64,000 nucleotides of DNA from Lysinibacillus_B sp036662795 (GCF_036662795.1 NZ_JBAFWZ010000006.1:105027-169026); one strand, 5' to 3'; positions 40,810 through 49,543 are shown, counted from the first letter of the stretch. Notes: generated by a model not told the origin, from the sequence alone. A program made the numbers and translations.

Positions 40810-42811
40810 CAAAGAAATAAAAGAAAAAGATACATTCGACCAAATATCAGATGCTGACCAACAGGCTTTACTCGAAAAATACGATATTGAATCTAACACT
40901 CGTAATGTTGGTGGCATATTTAAGTGGATTATTTATTTTGGTCTTTTAGCTTTTTCATTGTTCCAACTGTATACGGCGATACAGGGCGTATTTCCAGCAC
41001 AAATCCAACGTACAATCCACTTAGGGTTTGGATTAACATTTATTTTTTTACTATTCCCTGCAAGACGTAAAACGAAAAAGGATCGAATACCGTTTTACGA
41101 TATTATTCTATCGTTGTTATCAATTGTTGTTGGTTCATACTGGACGTTAAATTATGAGCGACTTGTTAAAATGATTGGTCAATTAGAAACGATGGACTTC
41201 TATATTGGGATTTTGGCTATTGCTCTTGTTTTAGAAGCAGCAAGACGTGCGGTCGGTTTACCGATTACTATTATAGCTGGATTATTTTTAGCTTATGCAT
41301 ATTTCGGCCCGTACTTGCCAGCGTCTATTGCACACAGAGGGCAAAGCTTAGATAGTATTGCAAATCTTATGTATTTCTCAACAGATGGTATTTTAGGTAC
41401 ACCGATTAGTGTTTCTGCTACATTTATTTTTGTATTCTTACTATTTGGTGCATTTCTTGTGAAAACAGGTGTTGGTCAGTACTTTAACGATTTAGCAGTC
41501 GCGCTAGCGGGTAAGTTAACTGGTGGTCCAGCAAAAGTAGCAATCTTCTCATCTGCTTTACAAGGGACAATTTCAGGGTCATCAGTAGCGAATGTTGTAA
41601 CATCCGGATCATACACAATTCCGATGATGAAAAAACTAGGCTACAAAAAAGAATTTGCTGGTGCTGTTGAGGCAGCGGCTTCAACAGGTGGGCAGCTTAT
41701 GCCTCCGATTATGGGTGCGGCGGCCTTCCTAATGGTTGAGTTTATTGGTCGAGGGGTTACGTACTGGGACATCGCTAAGGCGGCAGCAATTCCTGCTCTA
41801 TTGTATTTCGCAGGTATTTGGATTATGACGCACTTTGAAGCGAAGCGTTTAGGTCTTCGTGGCTTATCACCAGAAGAGATGCCAAATCGCAAGGAAGTCT
41901 TTAAAAAGATATATTTATTAATACCGATTATTCTAATTGTTGTATTAATGTTAGTTGGGGTTCCTGTTATGAAGGCGGCTTTATATGGTGTGCTAGCTAG
42001 TATTTTAGTTGGTATGTTTAATAAAGAGACGCGACTGGGTCCTTTAGATGTTTTAGATGCTTTAGTGGATGGTGCTCGTACAGCTCTGGGGGTTGTTGCA
42101 GCAACAGCATGTGCAGGTATTATTGTAGGGGTAGTCGTGAAAACTGGTTTAGGCTTAAGTTTAGCTAATAGTTTAGTAAGTCTAGCGGGTGGAAATATTT
42201 TATTAACTTTATTCTTTGTAATGATTGCTTCGTTAGTATTAGGAATGGGGGCACCAACTACTGCTAACTATGTTATTACATCAACTATTGCGGCGCCGGC
42301 TATTATTGCCCTATTGGCACCAGGTACGCCTCAAGAGCTAGTTCCGGTCGTAGTGTTATTATCAGCACATTTCTTTGTATTTTACTTTGGGATTATTGCC
42401 GATATTACACCACCTGTTGCGCTTGCAGCTTTTGCAGCTTCGGGTATTTCGGGTGGAGACCCAATTAAAACCGGTGTAAACTCTGCTAAGCTCGCCATTG
42501 CAGCGTTTATCATTCCGTATATGATTGTCTTCTCACCGGCGTTACTTATGGTAGATGTAACAGCAGGTCAAATCCTTTGGGTAACATTTACAGCTCTAAT
42601 GGGAATGACTGCGATAGGTTCTGGAATCATTGGTTTTTGGTTCCGTAAAATTAATTGGCTAGAGAGAATTATTTTAGTAGGTGCAGGACTTGCTATGATT
42701 TACCCAGAATCGTTATCGGATACGGTTGGGCTAATTGTCTTTGCGGTAATGATTGCGTTCCAATGGTTCACTAAAAATAAAGGAAGCGGTTCAAATTTAG
42801 CTTCTTCATAG
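40799..42811 (+). CDS. TRAP transporter fused permease (DctQM type)
   Basis: A 670-aa membrane protein: an N-terminal four-helix small-subunit part (about 38-190) fused to a large DctM-type transport domain. GTISGSSVANVVTSGSYTIP (about 244-263) and GMGAPTTANYVITS (about 481-494) are its hairpin-like motifs. It imports the substrate with sodium or protons, fed by the TAXI binding protein. AAAGGAG precedes the ATG. The operon ends at the terminator at 42820. Confidence 0.92.
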   Translation: MENNKEIKEKDTFDQISDADQQALLEKYDIESNTRNVGGIFKWIIYFGLLAFSLFQLYTAIQGVFPAQIQRTIHLGFGLTFIFLLFPARRKTKKDRIPFYDIILSLLSIVVGSYWTLNYERLVKMIGQLETMDFYIGILAIALVLEAARRAVGLPITIIAGLFLAYAYFGPYLPASIAHRGQSLDSIANLMYFSTDGILGTPISVSATFIFVFLLFGAFLVKTGVGQYFNDLAVALAGKLTGGPAKVAIFSSALQGTISGSSVANVVTSGSYTIPMMKKLGYKKEFAGAVEAAASTGGQLMPPIMGAAAFLMVEFIGRGVTYWDIAKAAAIPALLYFAGIWIMTHFEAKRLGLRGLSPEEMPNRKEVFKKIYLLIPIILIVVLMLVGVPVMKAALYGVLASILVGMFNKETRLGPLDVLDALVDGARTALGVVAATACAGIIVGVVVKTGLGLSLANSLVSLAGGNILLTLFFVMIASLVLGMGAPTTANYVITSTIAAPAIIALLAPGTPQELVPVVVLLSAHFFVFYFGIIADITPPVALAAFAASGISGGDPIKTGVNSAKLAIAAFIIPYMIVFSPALLMVDVTAGQILWVTFTALMGMTAIGSGIIGFWFRKINWLERIILVGAGLAMIYPESLSDTVGLIVFAVMIAFQWFTKNKGSGSNLASS

Positions 42812-42819
42812 GAAAAAGA

Positions 42820-42858
42820 GGGTGTCCAGAAAGTTATTACTATCTGGACACCCCTTTC
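42820..42858 (+). terminator. Terminator of the TAXI-TRAP operon
   Basis: GGGTGTCCAGA and TCTGGACACCC are perfectly complementary (11 bp), followed by CTTTC. Confidence 0.85.
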
Positions 42859-42979
42859 ATCTCGTTTTGAGATAGGTTTTATGCTTATTATGCATACGAG
42901 TGATAAATTGGTTGAAAGTATAGAGTACTCCGTGTATAGTTTAATTATCAGAAAATTCTATATACAGGAGGTAGTTCAA

Positions 42980-43120
42980 ATGACAAATTTATTACTTTCT
43001 AGATTCGAAACGTATTTATTGGATGAAGAGGTCGAAATGGAATGTTATGAGCAGCATGAAGAGCAAGTTTATCATATATATCTTGAACAATATCCAGAAG
43101 GTTTTTTCACAAGTTTATAA
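42980..43120 (+). CDS. Small acidic protein of unknown function
   Basis: A 46-aa, Glu/Tyr-rich protein from ATG 42980, with CAGGAGG 7 nt upstream. A longer in-frame start at 42881 has no ribosome site. No family recognised. A compact AAAGCT/AGCTTT hairpin with seven T follows at 43134-43161, which supports a genuine transcription unit. Confidence 0.55.
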   Translation: MTNLLLSRFETYLLDEEVEMECYEQHEEQVYHIYLEQYPEGFFTSL

Positions 43121-43133
43121 CGAATAATTGAAA

Positions 43134-43161
43134 AGCTGGCATAGGCTAGCTTTTTTTCTTT
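43134..43161 (+). terminator. Terminator
   Basis: AAAGCT-GGC and GCT-AGCTTT arms followed by TTTTTTTC. Confidence 0.65.
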
Positions 43162-43333
43162 TTAGCCTATAAATCAGTATAGAATAGGTGATTATCTACA
43201 TTAGAAAAAAACTCATCTCACACTTTTACGAAACGAAATTTGTTTTTCGAATAAGTAGGCATTCTCGGTTAAACTTTCGGAAATAGTTATGTATAATATA
43301 TTAAGTTAATTCGAAAAATTCGAGGTGCAAAAT

Positions 43334-44446
43334 ATGAAACAAGTGGCAACTATGAGAGACATCATTTTCGAGTGGTTTCATCATTTTCATGAAAATCCAG
43401 AAGTAAGCTGGAAGGAAGTTAATACAACAAAGAAAATAGCGTCAATTTTAGATTCTTTCAATATCAAGTACCATCTATTTGATGATGTGACGGGCATAAT
43501 AGCTGAAATCGGTGAAGGAAAAGACGTGATCGCTGTTCGTGCAGATATTGATGCGCTATGGCAAGAGGTTGATGGCGTTATGAGAGCGAATCACTCTTGC
43601 GGCCATGATGCTAATATGTCGATGGTGCTAGGGGCAATGTATCAATTAAAGGATATGTCACTAAATAAACGTATTCGATTTATTTTCCAGCCTGCGGAGG
43701 AAACAGGTGGTGGTGCCTTGTCGATGATCGAACGTCATGTATTAAAGGATGTAACACACTTATTCGGCGTGCATTTAAGACCTGCCGAGGAGCTACCACT
43801 AGGTAAAGTAGCACCAGCTATCCACCATGGTGCGGCTGTATTTTTAGAGGGTAAAATCCATGGAATTGATGCGCACGGGGCTCGTCCACACCAAGGGAAA
43901 AATGCAGTGGATGTATTAATGGCTATTCAACAATTGCTGAAGAATTTGCACGTGGATCCATTTGAAGCATATTCAGCTAAACTAACAAAAATGGTAGCGG
44001 ATGGCGGCAGTGTTAATATTATTCCTGGGAATGCAACATTCTCTCTAGACGTACGTGCGCAAAAAAATGAAGTGATAAGTAAGCTTCAAGCTCATATTGA
44101 AAAAGGCTTTACGAATATTGCAGCTCTATTCGACGTATCGATTGAGTGGGAGTGGCTCGATATGACACCTGGCGCAGAAGTATCAGAAGAGGCAGCCAGT
44201 ATTGCAGAGCGATCGATTATTGAGGAGCTTGGAACAGACTATTTAGCGCCAGCAGTAGTCACGCCGGGAAGTGATGATTTCCACTTCTATACGATTCAGG
44301 AGCCGAGTTTAAAGGCAGCTATGATTGGTGTAGGAGCCGACCTAACACCTGGCTTACATCACCCAAAAATGACTTTTAAAAAAGAGGCTCTACTAATAGG
44401 AGCAAAAGTATTAACAACAACGTTAAAAAATGCAGCAAGAGGATGA
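43334..44446 (+). CDS. M20 family metallohydrolase (amino-acylase type)
   Basis: A 370-aa M20 peptidase-family amidohydrolase. Metal and catalytic residues are visible: RADIDALWQ (about 69-77), NHSCGHDAN with Cys89 and His91, and PAEETGGG (Glu122/123). It probably removes an N-acyl group from an amino acid. ATG 43334 is chosen because GAGGTG lies 7 nt before it. The stop overlaps the racemase frame (ATGA). With the racemase and GNAT genes it suggests a D- to L-amino acid conversion pathway with hydrolysis as the last step. Confidence 0.85.
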   Translation: MKQVATMRDIIFEWFHHFHENPEVSWKEVNTTKKIASILDSFNIKYHLFDDVTGIIAEIGEGKDVIAVRADIDALWQEVDGVMRANHSCGHDANMSMVLGAMYQLKDMSLNKRIRFIFQPAEETGGGALSMIERHVLKDVTHLFGVHLRPAEELPLGKVAPAIHHGAAVFLEGKIHGIDAHGARPHQGKNAVDVLMAIQQLLKNLHVDPFEAYSAKLTKMVADGGSVNIIPGNATFSLDVRAQKNEVISKLQAHIEKGFTNIAALFDVSIEWEWLDMTPGAEVSEEAASIAERSIIEELGTDYLAPAVVTPGSDDFHFYTIQEPSLKAAMIGVGADLTPGLHHPKMTFKKEALLIGAKVLTTTLKNAARG

Positions 44447-44451
44447 AAAAC

Positions 44452-45570
44452 ATGAAGATTAAACAGTTAGAAATTTTTGCAATCGATTTACCATTAGTTG
44501 AACCATTTATTGTGAGCTACGATACGTATCCATCTATGCCTTCAATTATCGTTAAACTAACAACAGAATGCGGCTTAGTCGGTTGGGGTGAATCTGTGCC
44601 AGATGATCACGTTACAGGAGAAACATTCGAGGGGACATATGCTGTCATAAAGGATCGATTGGCTCCTAAATTAATCGGTGCTAACCCAATGGAATTTGAA
44701 AAAATCCATGAGCTCATGGATAAGCTTGTAAAGGATGCGCCAGCAGCAAAAGCAGCAATTGATATTGCATGCTTTGATGTAACGGGAAAAAAACTAGGTG
44801 TACCTGTTTATCAACTAATCGGTGGCCGTTATCATGAGAAATTCCCTGTTACCCATGTATTAAGCATAGGTGAGCCGGAAAAAATGGCACGTGAAGCCGA
44901 GGAGCGTGTTGGCGAGGGGTATCGCTCATTTAAAATGAAGGTTGGGCGGGATGTGGCAAGTGATGTTGCCCGTATCCAAGCGGTACGTGAGCGTGTCGGA
45001 ATCGACATTGCCATTCGTGTAGATGTCAATCAGGGCTGGAAAAATAGCGGCAATACGTTACAGGCGCTTCAAGCCTTACAGGGAGCAGGTCTTGATTGGC
45101 TAGAGCAGCCTGTTGTAGCAGATGATATCGATGCTATGGTTGAAATTAAATCCAAAACAACAGTACCAGTCATGATTGATGAGGGTCTTTGCGGAGTACG
45201 TGATATGCGCGAAATCATTGCCAAGCGTGCGGCCGATAAAGTAAATATTAAATTAATGAAGTGTGGAGGCATTTACCCTGCCATGAAGCTTGCAGCAATG
45301 GCAGAAATGGCAGGGATGGAGTGCCAAATTGGGTCGATGCTAGAGTCTTCGGTAGGTTCTTCAGCTGGCTTCCATGTTGCCTTTTCGAAAAAGGTTATGA
45401 CAAGTGTAGAGCTGACAGGTCCCTTGAAATTCTCGAAGGATATTGGCGATTTAAAAGCGAGCTATAAAATTCCTTTTATTGAGCTTGGAGCAGGTAAGGG
45501 TCTAGGCGTGAAAGTTGATGAAGGCATTTTAGCTGAGCTAACACAGTATAGTGATGTGGTGAAAGGGTAA
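44452..45570 (+). CDS. Enolase-superfamily racemase/epimerase (N-acylamino acid racemase or dipeptide epimerase)
   Basis: A 372-aa muconate-lactonizing-subgroup enzyme: KMK with Lys161 and Lys163, metal ligands Asp190 (VDVN), Glu218 (EQP) and Asp243 (IDEG), and Lys267 in NIKLMKCGG. This two-lysine set allows 1,1-proton transfer, that is racemisation. Ala-Glu epimerases usually have a DxD near the C-terminal barrel strands; here the equivalent stretch reads ELTGPL, so N-acylamino acid racemase is at least as likely. ATG 44452 has AGAGG upstream; an ATG at 44443 overlaps the previous stop. The stop overlaps the next start (TAATG). Confidence 0.85.
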   Translation: MKIKQLEIFAIDLPLVEPFIVSYDTYPSMPSIIVKLTTECGLVGWGESVPDDHVTGETFEGTYAVIKDRLAPKLIGANPMEFEKIHELMDKLVKDAPAAKAAIDIACFDVTGKKLGVPVYQLIGGRYHEKFPVTHVLSIGEPEKMAREAEERVGEGYRSFKMKVGRDVASDVARIQAVRERVGIDIAIRVDVNQGWKNSGNTLQALQALQGAGLDWLEQPVVADDIDAMVEIKSKTTVPVMIDEGLCGVRDMREIIAKRAADKVNIKLMKCGGIYPAMKLAAMAEMAGMECQIGSMLESSVGSSAGFHVAFSKKVMTSVELTGPLKFSKDIGDLKASYKIPFIELGAGKGLGVKVDEGILAELTQYSDVVKG

Positions 45571-46220
45571 TGGCGCTAGATTTCACGTATCGACTGTTAA
45601 CAGAAAAGGACTTAATATCGATCCAACGACTTCAAGAGGCGGTTTGTGCTGCTCTTGAAAATCCAGAAATTTTACAGCCATTAAGTGAGAGCGAGCTCCT
45701 GCATATATTAAAGGGGCGTGGCGCAATGCTTGGTATTTTCGTGGATAGTCAATTAATAGCGTTTCGAGCGCTGCTAAAACCAGATGTAGAGGAAGAAGAG
45801 CATTTAGGTATCGATGTTGGTGCAGAGGATTTATCACGTGTACTGTATCAGGAAATTTCAAATGTACATCCGGAATTCCGTGGTCATGGTTTGCAGAAGA
45901 CGATGGCAAAGTTAATTATGCAAGAGGCTGATCTAAACGCAGTTGATTGGATATGTGCTACTGTTATGCCTTACAATATTGCTAGCTTGAAGGATAAATT
46001 TGCACAAGGAATGCAAATTTTTGCGCTAAAGTATAAGTATGGTGGGAAGTTACGATATGTTTTTGGTAAAAAGCTTGGAGTAGAGGTAGCCCTTACTTCA
46101 GAAGAGGTTTTAGTATCGATGGGGGATACAGAGGCACAGCAACAATTACTTGCAAATGGCTATGTAGGTATCGGAATGCAAAGCTCTAATGGGGATTGGT
46201 TAGTTCAATATAGGAAATAA
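45570..46220 (+). CDS. GNAT family N-acetyltransferase
   Basis: A 216-aa acyltransferase with the acyl-CoA binding motif VHPEFRGHGLQKTMA (about 93-107). In the operon context (M20 hydrolase, racemase, GNAT) it is a candidate amino acid N-acyltransferase that makes the substrate of the racemase, as described for the succinyl-transfer pathway in Geobacillus. The acyl donor (acetyl or succinyl) cannot be told. Its start overlaps the racemase stop by one base. A terminator follows. Confidence 0.8.
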   Translation: MALDFTYRLLTEKDLISIQRLQEAVCAALENPEILQPLSESELLHILKGRGAMLGIFVDSQLIAFRALLKPDVEEEEHLGIDVGAEDLSRVLYQEISNVHPEFRGHGLQKTMAKLIMQEADLNAVDWICATVMPYNIASLKDKFAQGMQIFALKYKYGGKLRYVFGKKLGVEVALTSEEVLVSMGDTEAQQQLLANGYVGIGMQSSNGDWLVQYRK

Positions 46221-46228
46221 TTAATTAG

Positions 46229-46268
46229 TAGCGGTTCGAAGCTTTTTAGTTTCGAATCGCTTTTCTTT
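46229..46268 (+). terminator. Terminator of the racemase operon
   Basis: AGCG-TTCGAA and TTCGAA-CGCT arms followed by TTTTCTTTTTTT. Confidence 0.75.
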
Positions 46269-46279
46269 TTTTAGTGCTT

Positions 46280-46460
46280 TGACAGAAAAAGCTCTATTCA
46301 GTCTGATCTATCTAGAGAAAAATAGTTCCAGTCAGGCTATCGGTATAGCGATTATAGCAGGAACACTATTGCATTAACGTTACCTTTAGGAGGTTGATTA
46401 TAGAGCTTTAATTTCTAATCAACCTCATTGCATAAATACATTGTAGAGCTTTTATAACAC
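46280..46460. repeat. Cluster of inverted repeats without a gene
   Basis: AATAGTTCC pairs with GGAAC(A)CTATT and encloses GCTAT/ATAGC (46320-46375); GAGGTTGATT pairs perfectly with AATCAACCTC (46391-46429). AAAAGCTCTA near the left edge matches TAGAGCTTTT near the right edge, like short terminal repeats. It could be a miniature mobile element remnant or a structured RNA. No ORF is present. Confidence 0.35.
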
Positions 46461-46477
46461 ATCTAAAAAGGAAGTGA

Positions 46478-47188
46478 TTATTTCAGCGGGCAGAACCCAC
46501 AAGCGATTAAGCCAGGAATATCCTTAGAAAAGCAGCAGCTTTTACGGACCGGTACATTGATGAGCTGAGAAGGGTTTAATCCACCTGTATATTCACGGAA
46601 TAAGGATTTGTTAGAAAAGTAGCGCCATACGTTGACGTCCTCTAGTATTTCGATATCTTCAAAGGCACGGTCGGAAAGCGCTGGGTTTTCTAGCAACGTA
46701 TGATAATGCCAAAGCATGTATCCAAAAATATTTTCCCATATTGTTAATGGAGAAATCGTAGTTGTTTTACGAAGCTGCTGTACTATTTCGTAAGTTTGTT
46801 TAAATAGTATTTGTGTCATAACAGCTTCTCGCTCTTCATCCTCTACATAACGAAAATCATTCTGAGTAATAAAAGTCCCTAACGTACGAATACCATATTC
46901 CTCTATCACTGCAAAGCGAATGTCCTTGAAATTTCCGTCCCAAACCTCATCGTATGCTGTTAACATATAAAACTGCATTGCAACAAACATACCGTAGCGA
47001 CGACTGAAATGTGAAATCGCAGCCGCTTCGGTAGGAGCATTAGTAATCCCCATCATTAAATTGCGAAAATCCGTTAAATAAAAATCCTTTTGTAGATTTG
47101 CTAATGTGAATAGGGGGCGCTCAGGATCTTCTGTAAAAATGCTATATGAATTCAATTGACGAACTTGATCGTAAGAAAGTGCTGGCAT
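46478..47188 (-). CDS. FhuF-like iron-sulfur protein (putative siderophore ferric reductase)
   Basis: A 236-aa protein ending in SCCFSKDIPGLIACGFC, a CC-x10-C-x2-C pattern (Cys218, 219, 230, 233) like the unusual [2Fe-2S] site of FhuF-type ferric-siderophore reductases. The rest is helical and lacks membrane segments. The likely role is release of iron from siderophores in the cytoplasm (inference from the motif). The start is ATG 47188 with AAGGTGAG upstream. A Fur-type promoter occurs 0.6 kb away but faces a different transcript. Confidence 0.65.
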   Translation of the reverse strand: MPALSYDQVRQLNSYSIFTEDPERPLFTLANLQKDFYLTDFRNLMMGITNAPTEAAAISHFSRRYGMFVAMQFYMLTAYDEVWDGNFKDIRFAVIEEYGIRTLGTFITQNDFRYVEDEEREAVMTQILFKQTYEIVQQLRKTTTISPLTIWENIFGYMLWHYHTLLENPALSDRAFEDIEILEDVNVWRYFSNKSLFREYTGGLNPSQLINVPVRKSCCFSKDIPGLIACGFCPLK

Positions 47189-47296
47189 AAAACTCACCTT
47201 TTCATCTTTTTTTAAAATAGTGTACCACTTATCACTATACAAAACCTTAAAAATTGTTTAAAATATATAAAACATATAAGAAAGGTTGGTTATTAA

Positions 47297-47740
47297 ATGT
47301 CATCTATACCTTTATCAGTTCCTCGCCCGTTAGTTCGTGTTAATCAATGGACCATATTTATATCCGTCATACTTACTTGGGTAACAGGTTATGCATGGAT
47401 CATATTAATTCCTCTTATTGCAAATTTACTTGGCATTACATTTGGGGTTAATCCGATTATGCGATTTGCCAAACTGTTTTTATTAAAGGAGCCAAAGAGC
47501 TATATTCCAGAGGATCCGGTTCAGCAAAGATTTAACTCAAGTATCGCCACGTTTTGCTTAGCGGGTGGCTTTATTAGCTTTAGTATCGGTTGGAATACTA
47601 TTGCATATATATTTACAGCTATGGTTGCTATCGCTTCATTTATTGCTATTCTTGGCTTTTGTGTGGGCTGCTTTGTTCATTTTCAGCTAAACCAATTAAT
47701 TTACAGACGTGCGCAAAAACAACGATTAAAAGAAAATTAA
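47297..47740 (+). CDS. DUF4395 family membrane protein
   Basis: A 147-aa membrane protein with about four segments and the paired-cysteine motif GFCVGCFVHF (about 120-129) characteristic of DUF4395. Many relatives are encoded next to thiol or sulfurtransferase genes, hinting at redox or sulfur chemistry, but the function is unknown. AAAGGTTGG precedes the ATG. It is divergent from the FhuF-like gene. Confidence 0.8.
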   Translation: MSSIPLSVPRPLVRVNQWTIFISVILTWVTGYAWIILIPLIANLLGITFGVNPIMRFAKLFLLKEPKSYIPEDPVQQRFNSSIATFCLAGGFISFSIGWNTIAYIFTAMVAIASFIAILGFCVGCFVHFQLNQLIYRRAQKQRLKEN

Positions 47741-47757
47741 AAAAGTGTAAAAACATG

Positions 47758-47790
47758 TTGACTCCATAACTGATAACGATTATCATTATC
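47758..47790 (+). promoter_or_regulatory. Fur box overlapping a sigma-A promoter
   Basis: TTGACT (47758-47763), 17 bp, TATCAT (47781-47786). A Fur box at 47772-47790 matches the 19-bp consensus at 17 positions and covers the -10 element. No gene follows within 200 bp, so the product should be a non-coding RNA. Confidence 0.8.
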
Positions 47791-47792
47791 AC

Positions 47793-47912
47793 ATAAGCAA
47801 TATTACTCGCTTGCAATTCAGTGCAGGTGAGTTTGAACTTTAGCTGCTTTTCTCCAGAAGTTCGCTAGTTCATAATTGCGTTCTAAACCCCCCTCATTTT
47901 AGAACGTATTTT
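47793..47912 (+). ncRNA. Candidate Fur-regulated small RNA with CCCCCC loop (FsrA-like)
   Basis: The promoter above would start an RNA near 47793 that has no ORF. CGTTCTAAA (47879-47887) pairs perfectly with TTTAGAACG (47898-47906), leaving a 10-nt loop CCCCCCTCAT, followed by TATTTTC. The loop is complementary to G-rich ribosome sites such as GAGGGGGG at 7678-7685. If the weak T-run does not stop transcription, two stronger hairpins at 47981 and 48007 follow. The design mirrors the candidate at 20298-20425. Confidence 0.6.
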
Positions 47913-47980
47913 CAAATGTAACGGCAGCATAGATTGTTTGTCGTTGATTAGTTTTTCACCCTTTATTTTCTTCAAAGCTT

Positions 47981-48002
47981 CTCTTATTGTAATAAGAGAA
48001 AA
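47981..48002. repeat. Perfect inverted repeat
   Basis: TTCTCTTATT and AATAAGAGAA are perfectly complementary with a 2-nt loop, downstream of the RNA candidate. Confidence 0.6.
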
Positions 48003-48006
48003 TTAC

Positions 48007-48045
48007 ACGCCAAAATCCTTCGACAAGATTTTGGCGTCTTTTTTA
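48007..48045 (+). terminator. Strong intrinsic terminator
   Basis: ACGCCAAAATC and GATTTTGGCGT form a perfect 11-bp stem, followed by CTTTTTT. It marks the latest end of the Fur-controlled transcript from 47793. Confidence 0.85.
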
Positions 48046-48189
48046 TTTTGAATTCCGAAAAGCACGAACATTATTTTGGATTGAAGGGGAAGATGGCGAG
48101 TGTAGCTGATGGGATTCGCCTTTCCCTACAGAACATTGTTTTTTAGCACTGGAAGTAAAGCGAGTGAAAATATACTAACATTAGTAGTT

Positions 48190-48365
48190 CAAATGGCTAA
48201 TAGAATCGGAAAATTGGCGAGTATTCACCTTGAAAGGCTAGTAAAATTTTGGCTCCGTTTTACATTGGCTAGTAAATTTGAAATTTAGGCTAGTATTTTG
48301 AAAAAAGTGGCTAGTATTTTCGGAATTTCGGCTAGTATTTAAAAAAATGTGGCTAGTAAAGTTAT
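48190..48365. repeat. 21-bp tandem array 2 (core GGCTAGTA)
   Basis: GGCTAGTA or near-copies lie at 48267, 48288, 48309, 48330 and 48351, exactly 21 bp apart. Weaker copies lie at 48195 (GGCTAATA), 48216 (GGCGAGTA) and 48236, spaced 21 and 20 bp. The step from 48236 to 48267 is 31 bp, about one and a half units. The array lies between two terminators (48045 and 48428), in the convergent gap between the RNA candidate and the DMT exporter gene, and carries no credible gene. Confidence 0.9.
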
Positions 48366-48427
48366 GCGGAAATCCTTTTTGATTATTATCTCTTGTAAGA
48401 AAATCGTTTGAACTAGGTAAATATAAA

Positions 48428-48467
48428 AAAGACATCCTTCAACGATTAACTTTGAGAGGATGTCTTT
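48428..48467 (-). terminator. Terminator of the DMT exporter gene
   Basis: AAGACATCCT and GGATGTCTT arms around a longer loop, with TTTTTT on the minus-strand exit. Confidence 0.75.
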
Positions 48468-48470
48468 GCA

Positions 48471-49424
48471 TTATACATCAATCAATTTAGCCTTTTTAGC
48501 AACGAGCATTGTATGATAGCTATGAAGAAGCATGCCTCCGATAATTACACCAATACCGGCAAGTGCTATAGGCTCCGGTAGTGCTACACTTAGTAACATC
48601 ATTTCTCCAACCATTACAAATAGAACCTCGGTCGATTGTGTCGCTTCAACCGCAGCTAGCTTTCCTTGATCATGTCGTGCGCGGTCTGTTGCTACGAAGA
48701 AAAGGGTTGTTGCAATAACCCCAGAGCTAACGGCAACGAGTAAGCTTTGGAACACTTGGCTACTAGAAGGTAGACCTACTGTAAATAAGGCGATACCGGC
48801 CAGAATAATCCAGGCAGGTAGGGAAGCAATCGTCATCCCAAGCACACGTTGAAATGTATCTAACCGACCACCACAAATGTCCATCATTTTGCGGTTACCT
48901 AACGGGTAGGCAAAGGCCGCTATCATGACGGGGAAAATACCAAGTAATAGGGTCTCAGCTGAAACAGAATTTGCTTGTGGAACTTGAATTAATAGGATCC
49001 CTATTAGGATGATACTAGAAATTAAGAGTGAGATCATCGGGATTTTTTGTCGTACTTCTACTTTACCGACCACCGTGACGAATAGTGGAGCAAGTAGTAC
49101 TCCTGCAACAATAGTAAACTGCCATGTTCCAGAAACTATCCAGCCTGGCCCGAAAGCTGCTGCAAATGTTAAAGGGGCATAAAATAATACAAAGCCAACA
49201 AAGCTCCATAGTAACCATTGCTTTGGATGGGCACGTACTTCATTCCGTAGAGTAGGGAAGCCTTTTCGCATCCAAACGATAACGATTAAAAAGGGAAGCA
49301 TAAAGAAATAACGTAGAGAAGCGCTCCATAACCAACTGCCTCCATCCAGCTCCATGGAGTGATTAAGAATAAACGTAAAACCGAAAAATAAAGCTGATAT
49401 AATACCGATAATAATTTCTTTCAT
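48471..49424 (-). CDS. Multidrug resistance efflux transporter family (DMT superfamily)
   Basis: A 317-aa membrane protein with about ten segments in two EamA-like halves; ALFFGFTFILNHSMELDGGSW at its N-terminus is typical of the multidrug resistance efflux transporter branch of the drug/metabolite transporter superfamily. The substrate is unknown. AAGAAGGTG precedes the ATG. The gene stands alone and is followed by its own terminator and repeat array 2. Confidence 0.82.
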   Translation of the reverse strand: MKEIIIGIISALFFGFTFILNHSMELDGGSWLWSASLRYFFMLPFLIVIVWMRKGFPTLRNEVRAHPKQWLLWSFVGFVLFYAPLTFAAAFGPGWIVSGTWQFTIVAGVLLAPLFVTVVGKVEVRQKIPMISLLISSIILIGILLIQVPQANSVSAETLLLGIFPVMIAAFAYPLGNRKMMDICGGRLDTFQRVLGMTIASLPAWIILAGIALFTVGLPSSSQVFQSLLVAVSSGVIATTLFFVATDRARHDQGKLAAVEATQSTEVLFVMVGEMMLLSVALPEPIALAGIGVIIGGMLLHSYHTMLVAKKAKLIDV

Positions 49425-49543
49425 CTTTACACCTTCTTTTTAAAAAACTTTCAATATTCTGTCTTTTGTGAATAAAAGAAAAGCGACGTGTAAGAACACA
49501 CCGCTTAATTTAGAATTATACATGGTTATCTAAAGAGAATGCA

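Noticed and set aside
48238..48435. 65-aa minus-strand frame across array 2
   Set aside because: By-product of the 21-bp repeat; no ribosome site; overlaps a terminator.
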